Assembly (NCBI GenBank): GCA_024763115.1
Contig: JANTGB010000088.1
Span: forward strand, 1-8,210
Source of the DNA: Desulfobulbaceae bacterium
GTDB taxonomy: Bacteria > Desulfobacterota > Desulfobulbia > Desulfobulbales > SURF-16
DNA length: 8,210 nt
Reading direction: 5' to 3'
The translations under genes and the position numbers were made by a program. This document shows positions 5,822 through 8,210 of this stretch, in pieces. The notes under the pieces are model-generated. The model did no database searches. It saw nothing but the letters and a program-made list of their open reading frames with translations, and was not told the DNA's origin. Each line of letters opens with the position of its first letter. Position 1 is the first letter of the stretch.

Positions 5822-7159
5822 TCAGCTTCTGATCATCTCGGCAATCTGAAAGGCCAGTTCCAGGCTCTGTTCATTGTTGAGGCGAGGATCGCAATGAGTC
5901 TGGTAGTTTTTCAGCAGATGCTGGTCAAGAATATTCTGGCCGCCGCCGGTACATTCCGTGACGTTTTCACCTGTCAGCTCAAAATGAACTCCGCCGGGAA
6001 CCGTTCCTTCAGCCCAGCTAATCTCGAAAAAACATTGAATTTCTTGAAGAATTTCATTGAAGTTTCTTGTTTTCAGGCCGGTTTCCGAGGTATAAGTGTT
6101 GCCGTGCATGGGATCACAGCTCCAGACTACCTTATAGCCGCTTCTCTTAATCTCCCTGACCAGTTTCGGCAGATATTTTTCAATATCCTTGCAGCCGAAA
6201 CGGGTAATTAAGGTCAGCTTTCCCGCCTCATTTTCCGGATTAAGTTTTTCAATTATCCGTTTAACGATATCAATATCATGTTTGGGGCCCACCTTCATGC
6301 CGATTGGATTGCCTACTCCCCGGAAAAATTCCACATGAGCGCCGTCCAGCTGCCGGGTACGGTCACCAATCCACAGCATGTGGGCGCTGCAGTCGTACCA
6401 GCCGCCGGTAATGGAATCCTGCCTGGTCAGGGCCTGCTCGTAGCCCAGAAGCAGGGCCTCGTGGGAAGTGTAAAAGCCGGCCTGATTAAACTGGGGCGTA
6501 TTGGTGTCAATACCGACAACCCGCATAAAATTAAGGGCCTGGTCAATATGGCGGGCCAGCCGTTCATAAGAACGTCCCAGGGGGGAACGCTTGACAAATT
6601 CATTATTCCAGGCGTGTACCCGTTCCAGTGAGGCATATCCGCCCTTGGTAAAGGCCCGGAGGATATTCATGGTGGCGGTTGCCAGGTGATAACCTTTCAG
6701 CATCCGCTCCGGGTCAGGTATTCTGGCTGCTTCATCAGGTTCCGGGCTGTTTACCATATCACCCCGGTAACTTGGAATTTCCTTGCCGTCCACCATCTCG
6801 GTATCGGACGAACGCGGCTTGGCGTATTGTCCGGCCATCCGTCCTACCTTTATTACCGGTTTGCCGCCCGCATAGCTTAAAATTACCGCCATCTGGAGAA
6901 TAACCTTGAGGTTTTCCCTGATTCCCGGAGCAGTGCAGTTGGCAAAATCTTCTGAGCAGTCGCCACCCTGAAGGAGAAAGGCCCTGCCCTCGACCGCGTC
7001 GGCAAGCTGGGCCTTTAACGCCCTGATTTCCCCGGCAAAACACAGGGGGGGAAGCAGGGAAATTGTTTCAGTTACATTTTGATACGCCTCGGCATCAGGC
7101 CAGTTAGGCTGTTGCAGGGCTTCAAAGTTCTGCCAGCTGGTTTTATTCCATTCAGACAT
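5822..7159 (-). CDS. 3-deoxy-7-phosphoheptulonate (DAHP) synthase, class II
   Basis: This 445-residue cytoplasmic enzyme condenses phosphoenolpyruvate with erythrose 4-phosphate to DAHP, the first step of aromatic amino acid synthesis. Features of the class II (plant/Mycobacterium) fold family are clear: WNKTSWQNFEALQQPNWPD at the N-terminus, FLLQGGDCSEDF (61-72), KVGRMAGQYAKPRS (104-117), HVEFFRGVGNPIGMKVGP (275-292), CDPMHGN (348-354), HFELTGENVTEC (392-403) and CDPRLN (423-428). By comparison with the mycobacterial enzyme, the metal ligands should be Cys68, His352, Glu394 and Asp424; all are present. Length is normal for compact class II enzymes, without the long N-terminal extension of the mycobacterial form that serves allosteric control. 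The ATG start is preceded by GGAG (minus strand, 7168-7171) at eight bases. It is probably its own transcription unit, because a terminator closes the gene upstream. Symbols vary for this class, so none is given. Confidence 0.96.
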   Translation of the reverse strand: MSEWNKTSWQNFEALQQPNWPDAEAYQNVTETISLLPPLCFAGEIRALKAQLADAVEGRAFLLQGGDCSEDFANCTAPGIRENLKVILQMAVILSYAGGKPVIKVGRMAGQYAKPRSSDTEMVDGKEIPSYRGDMVNSPEPDEAARIPDPERMLKGYHLATATMNILRAFTKGGYASLERVHAWNNEFVKRSPLGRSYERLARHIDQALNFMRVVGIDTNTPQFNQAGFYTSHEALLLGYEQALTRQDSITGGWYDCSAHMLWIGDRTRQLDGAHVEFFRGVGNPIGMKVGPKHDIDIVKRIIEKLNPENEAGKLTLITRFGCKDIEKYLPKLVREIKRSGYKVVWSCDPMHGNTYTSETGLKTRNFNEILQEIQCFFEISWAEGTVPGGVHFELTGENVTECTGGGQNILDQHLLKNYQTHCDPRLNNEQSLELAFQIAEMIRS

Positions 7160-7175
7160 TTTTTATTCTCCAGAT

Positions 7176-7213
7176 TTCAGGTTCAGAGATTCAGAGGTCA
7201 AGGGGTCAGAGAT
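7176..7213. repeat. Degenerate short tandem repeat (TTCAGAGN units)
   Basis: Successive roughly 8-base units TTCAGAGA, TTCAGAGG, TCAAGGGG and TCAGAGAT (7182-7213), preceded by TTCAGG, form an imperfect tandem repeat in the leader of the DAHP synthase gene. A small inverted repeat GATTGA-TTTTCG-TCAATC follows at 7211-7228. No function is evident. Confidence 0.4.
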
Positions 7214-7247
7214 TGATTTTCGTCAATCTTTGCCCCCGAAACCATAA

Positions 7248-7280
7248 CAAAAAAAGGGGCTGCTAAACACAGCCCCTTGA
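7248..7280 (-). terminator. Intrinsic terminator of the methyltransferase gene
   Basis: A perfect 9-bp stem, AAGGGGCTG (7254-7262) against CAGCCCCTT (7270-7278), with a 7-base loop begins about 25 bases past the stop of the methyltransferase gene. Read on the minus strand it is followed by a run of T (complement of the A run at 7249-7255). This is a textbook rho-independent terminator for the minus-strand gene and implies that DAHP synthase is transcribed separately. Confidence 0.9.
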
Positions 7281-7303
7281 GATGATATTAAGACCAGGGC
7301 CGC

Positions 7304-8197
7304 TTACAGATCAAGCCAGGACTCGGAAAAAACAGTCTGACCGGACAACGCCTTATAGGATTTATAATGCTGGAGAGCGATCTCCGAAAGGATTCCCGGA
7401 TCAGGATCATTTCCGTCCATCATCTGGTGTACCATGTTGACATGGGCCTGACGTTCGCCCCGGCAGATGGCCATCAGCTCCTCATCATAGGCATTAACAA
7501 TAGCGGTTTTAATCCCGTATTTCATCAGCATGATCAGGTAGGTACGGTCAAGATATTTACGCAGGTTATCCGCCACCCCATTGGAAACATTGGACAAACC
7601 TATTGTTGAGCCGGCACCCGGAGCAATATCCTGCAGCATTTCCAGAAATTCCAGCCCGGAACGAATTTGATCCGGTCCCAGGGTGATAGGGGTTGCAATA
7701 GGGTCAAAGAACATTTTTTCATTGGGTATTCCAGCCTCGGTTAATGCCATCATCAAGTCAACCGCCATGGCGGCCCGTTCGTTTGAATCCCTGGGCATAC
7801 CGTCCGGGCCCCAGAGCAGGGCGACGACATTGCAGCCCGCCTCTGCGGCAACCGGGATGAGTTTTTCCATCCGTTCAGGCTGAGCGGAAATAGAATTCAT
7901 AATTGCCCCTTCCTTGTTTTTAACCACCTTAAAGCCTGCGGCCATGGCATCGGTATTGGTCGTATCCAGACAAAGGGGAGTGTCGGTAACCTCTTCAACC
8001 GTCTGCACTATCCAGGGCAGAAGCTCGGTGCCATCCTTGCGGGCCGGGCCGATATTCAAATCCAGGTAAGTTGCGCCGGCCGCGACCTCTTCCCTGGCCA
8101 TTTCCTGAACCGGACCGGCCTCGCGAGCCTTCATGGCCGTACCGCTGCGTGTTCCCATAATATTGATACTTTCCGCTATTGCTTGAACCTTGAGCAT
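7304..8197 (-). CDS. acsE: Methyltetrahydrofolate:corrinoid methyltransferase (AcsE-like)
   Basis: This 297-residue protein is of the pterin-binding (dihydropteroate synthase-like) TIM-barrel family. In the Wood-Ljungdahl pathway AcsE moves the methyl group of methyl-tetrahydrofolate to the cobalt of the corrinoid iron-sulfur protein in the cytoplasm. Pterin-pocket motifs are in the expected order: NIMGTRSG (12-19), YLDLNIGPAR (44-53), LCLDTTN with Asp78, MNSIS with Asn101, FFDPIATP with Asp165, and IGLSNVSNG (199-207). By comparison with the Moorella enzyme these supply the folate-binding Asp and Asn residues. It is somewhat longer than the roughly 262-residue Moorella protein because of a C-terminal tail (about 262-297). 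Single-domain corrinoid methyltransferases from methylamine or glycine-betaine systems are related, so another methyl donor cannot be excluded without the neighbouring genes. The ATG has a strong AAGGAG (8205-8210, minus strand) seven bases upstream. It ends before a clear terminator and so is the last gene of its unit. Confidence 0.88.
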   Translation of the reverse strand: MLKVQAIAESINIMGTRSGTAMKAREAGPVQEMAREEVAAGATYLDLNIGPARKDGTELLPWIVQTVEEVTDTPLCLDTTNTDAMAAGFKVVKNKEGAIMNSISAQPERMEKLIPVAAEAGCNVVALLWGPDGMPRDSNERAAMAVDLMMALTEAGIPNEKMFFDPIATPITLGPDQIRSGLEFLEMLQDIAPGAGSTIGLSNVSNGVADNLRKYLDRTYLIMLMKYGIKTAIVNAYDEELMAICRGERQAHVNMVHQMMDGNDPDPGILSEIALQHYKSYKALSGQTVFSESWLDL

Positions 8198-8210
8198 TAT
8201 TTTTCTCCTT
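8198..8210 (-). promoter_or_regulatory. Strong ribosome binding site of the methyltransferase
   Basis: On the minus strand AAGGAG (8205-8210) precedes the ATG by seven bases, the clearest Shine-Dalgarno sequence in the window, and it fixes this start. Confidence 0.75.

Noticed and set aside
5894..6631. Plus-strand open frames of 105 and 117 codons
   Set aside because: They are antisense to the well-supported class II DAHP synthase, whose catalytic residues are intact; the frames show no family features.
7176..7213. CRISPR-like array
   Set aside because: The units are only about 8 bases, degenerate and without spacers.

Overview
The window looks like ordinary bacterial chromosome of about 50% GC (judged by eye). 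It most resembles an anaerobic member of the Desulfobacterota (former Deltaproteobacteria). This is inferred from a corrinoid/methyltetrahydrofolate methyltransferase of the AcsE type, a class II (plant/Mycobacterium-type) DAHP synthase, a two-module Lcl_C/DUF1566 exported protein and a WbpM/PglF-type membrane sugar dehydratase. No 16S or other phylogenetic marker is present, so the assignment is a guess from gene content.

Layout. Positions 1-2448 (+ strand) hold a tight gene run: the tail of an unidentified, possibly exported protein; a single-pass membrane protein with a His-rich HPHPH stretch (probably DUF6162-like); an ABC ATPase starting at TTG directly after the previous stop; and an ABC-3 family permease. 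Together these look like most of a divalent-metal (zinc/manganese/iron-type) importer. No substrate-binding protein is visible, so it should lie upstream or elsewhere. Positions 2449-5529 (- strand) hold the double Lcl_C/DUF1566 protein and, upstream of it in transcription order, a 643-residue nucleotide-sugar 4,6-dehydratase for surface polysaccharide or glycan synthesis. The permease and the DUF1566 gene converge with no base between their stop codons. Positions 5822-7159 (-) encode class II DAHP synthase, the first step of the shikimate pathway. Positions 7304-8197 (-) encode the AcsE-like methyltransferase of the methyl branch of the Wood-Ljungdahl pathway, closed by a clear intrinsic terminator that separates it from the aro gene.

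The least ordinary content lies between genes. Two small non-coding inverted-repeat elements sit on either side of the sugar-dehydratase gene. One (about 3493-3601) is bounded by CTAG on both sides, as a 4-bp target duplication would be, and one of its edges supplies the dehydratase's TAG stop codon. Removing it in silence would leave only 15 bp between the dehydratase and the DUF1566 gene, which suggests an older operon later split. The other (5566-5746) is a 181-bp near-complete palindrome able to fold end to end. Both look like MITE-type, non-autonomous elements. I found no CRISPR array, tRNA, rRNA, transposase gene or clear novel multi-gene defence system.
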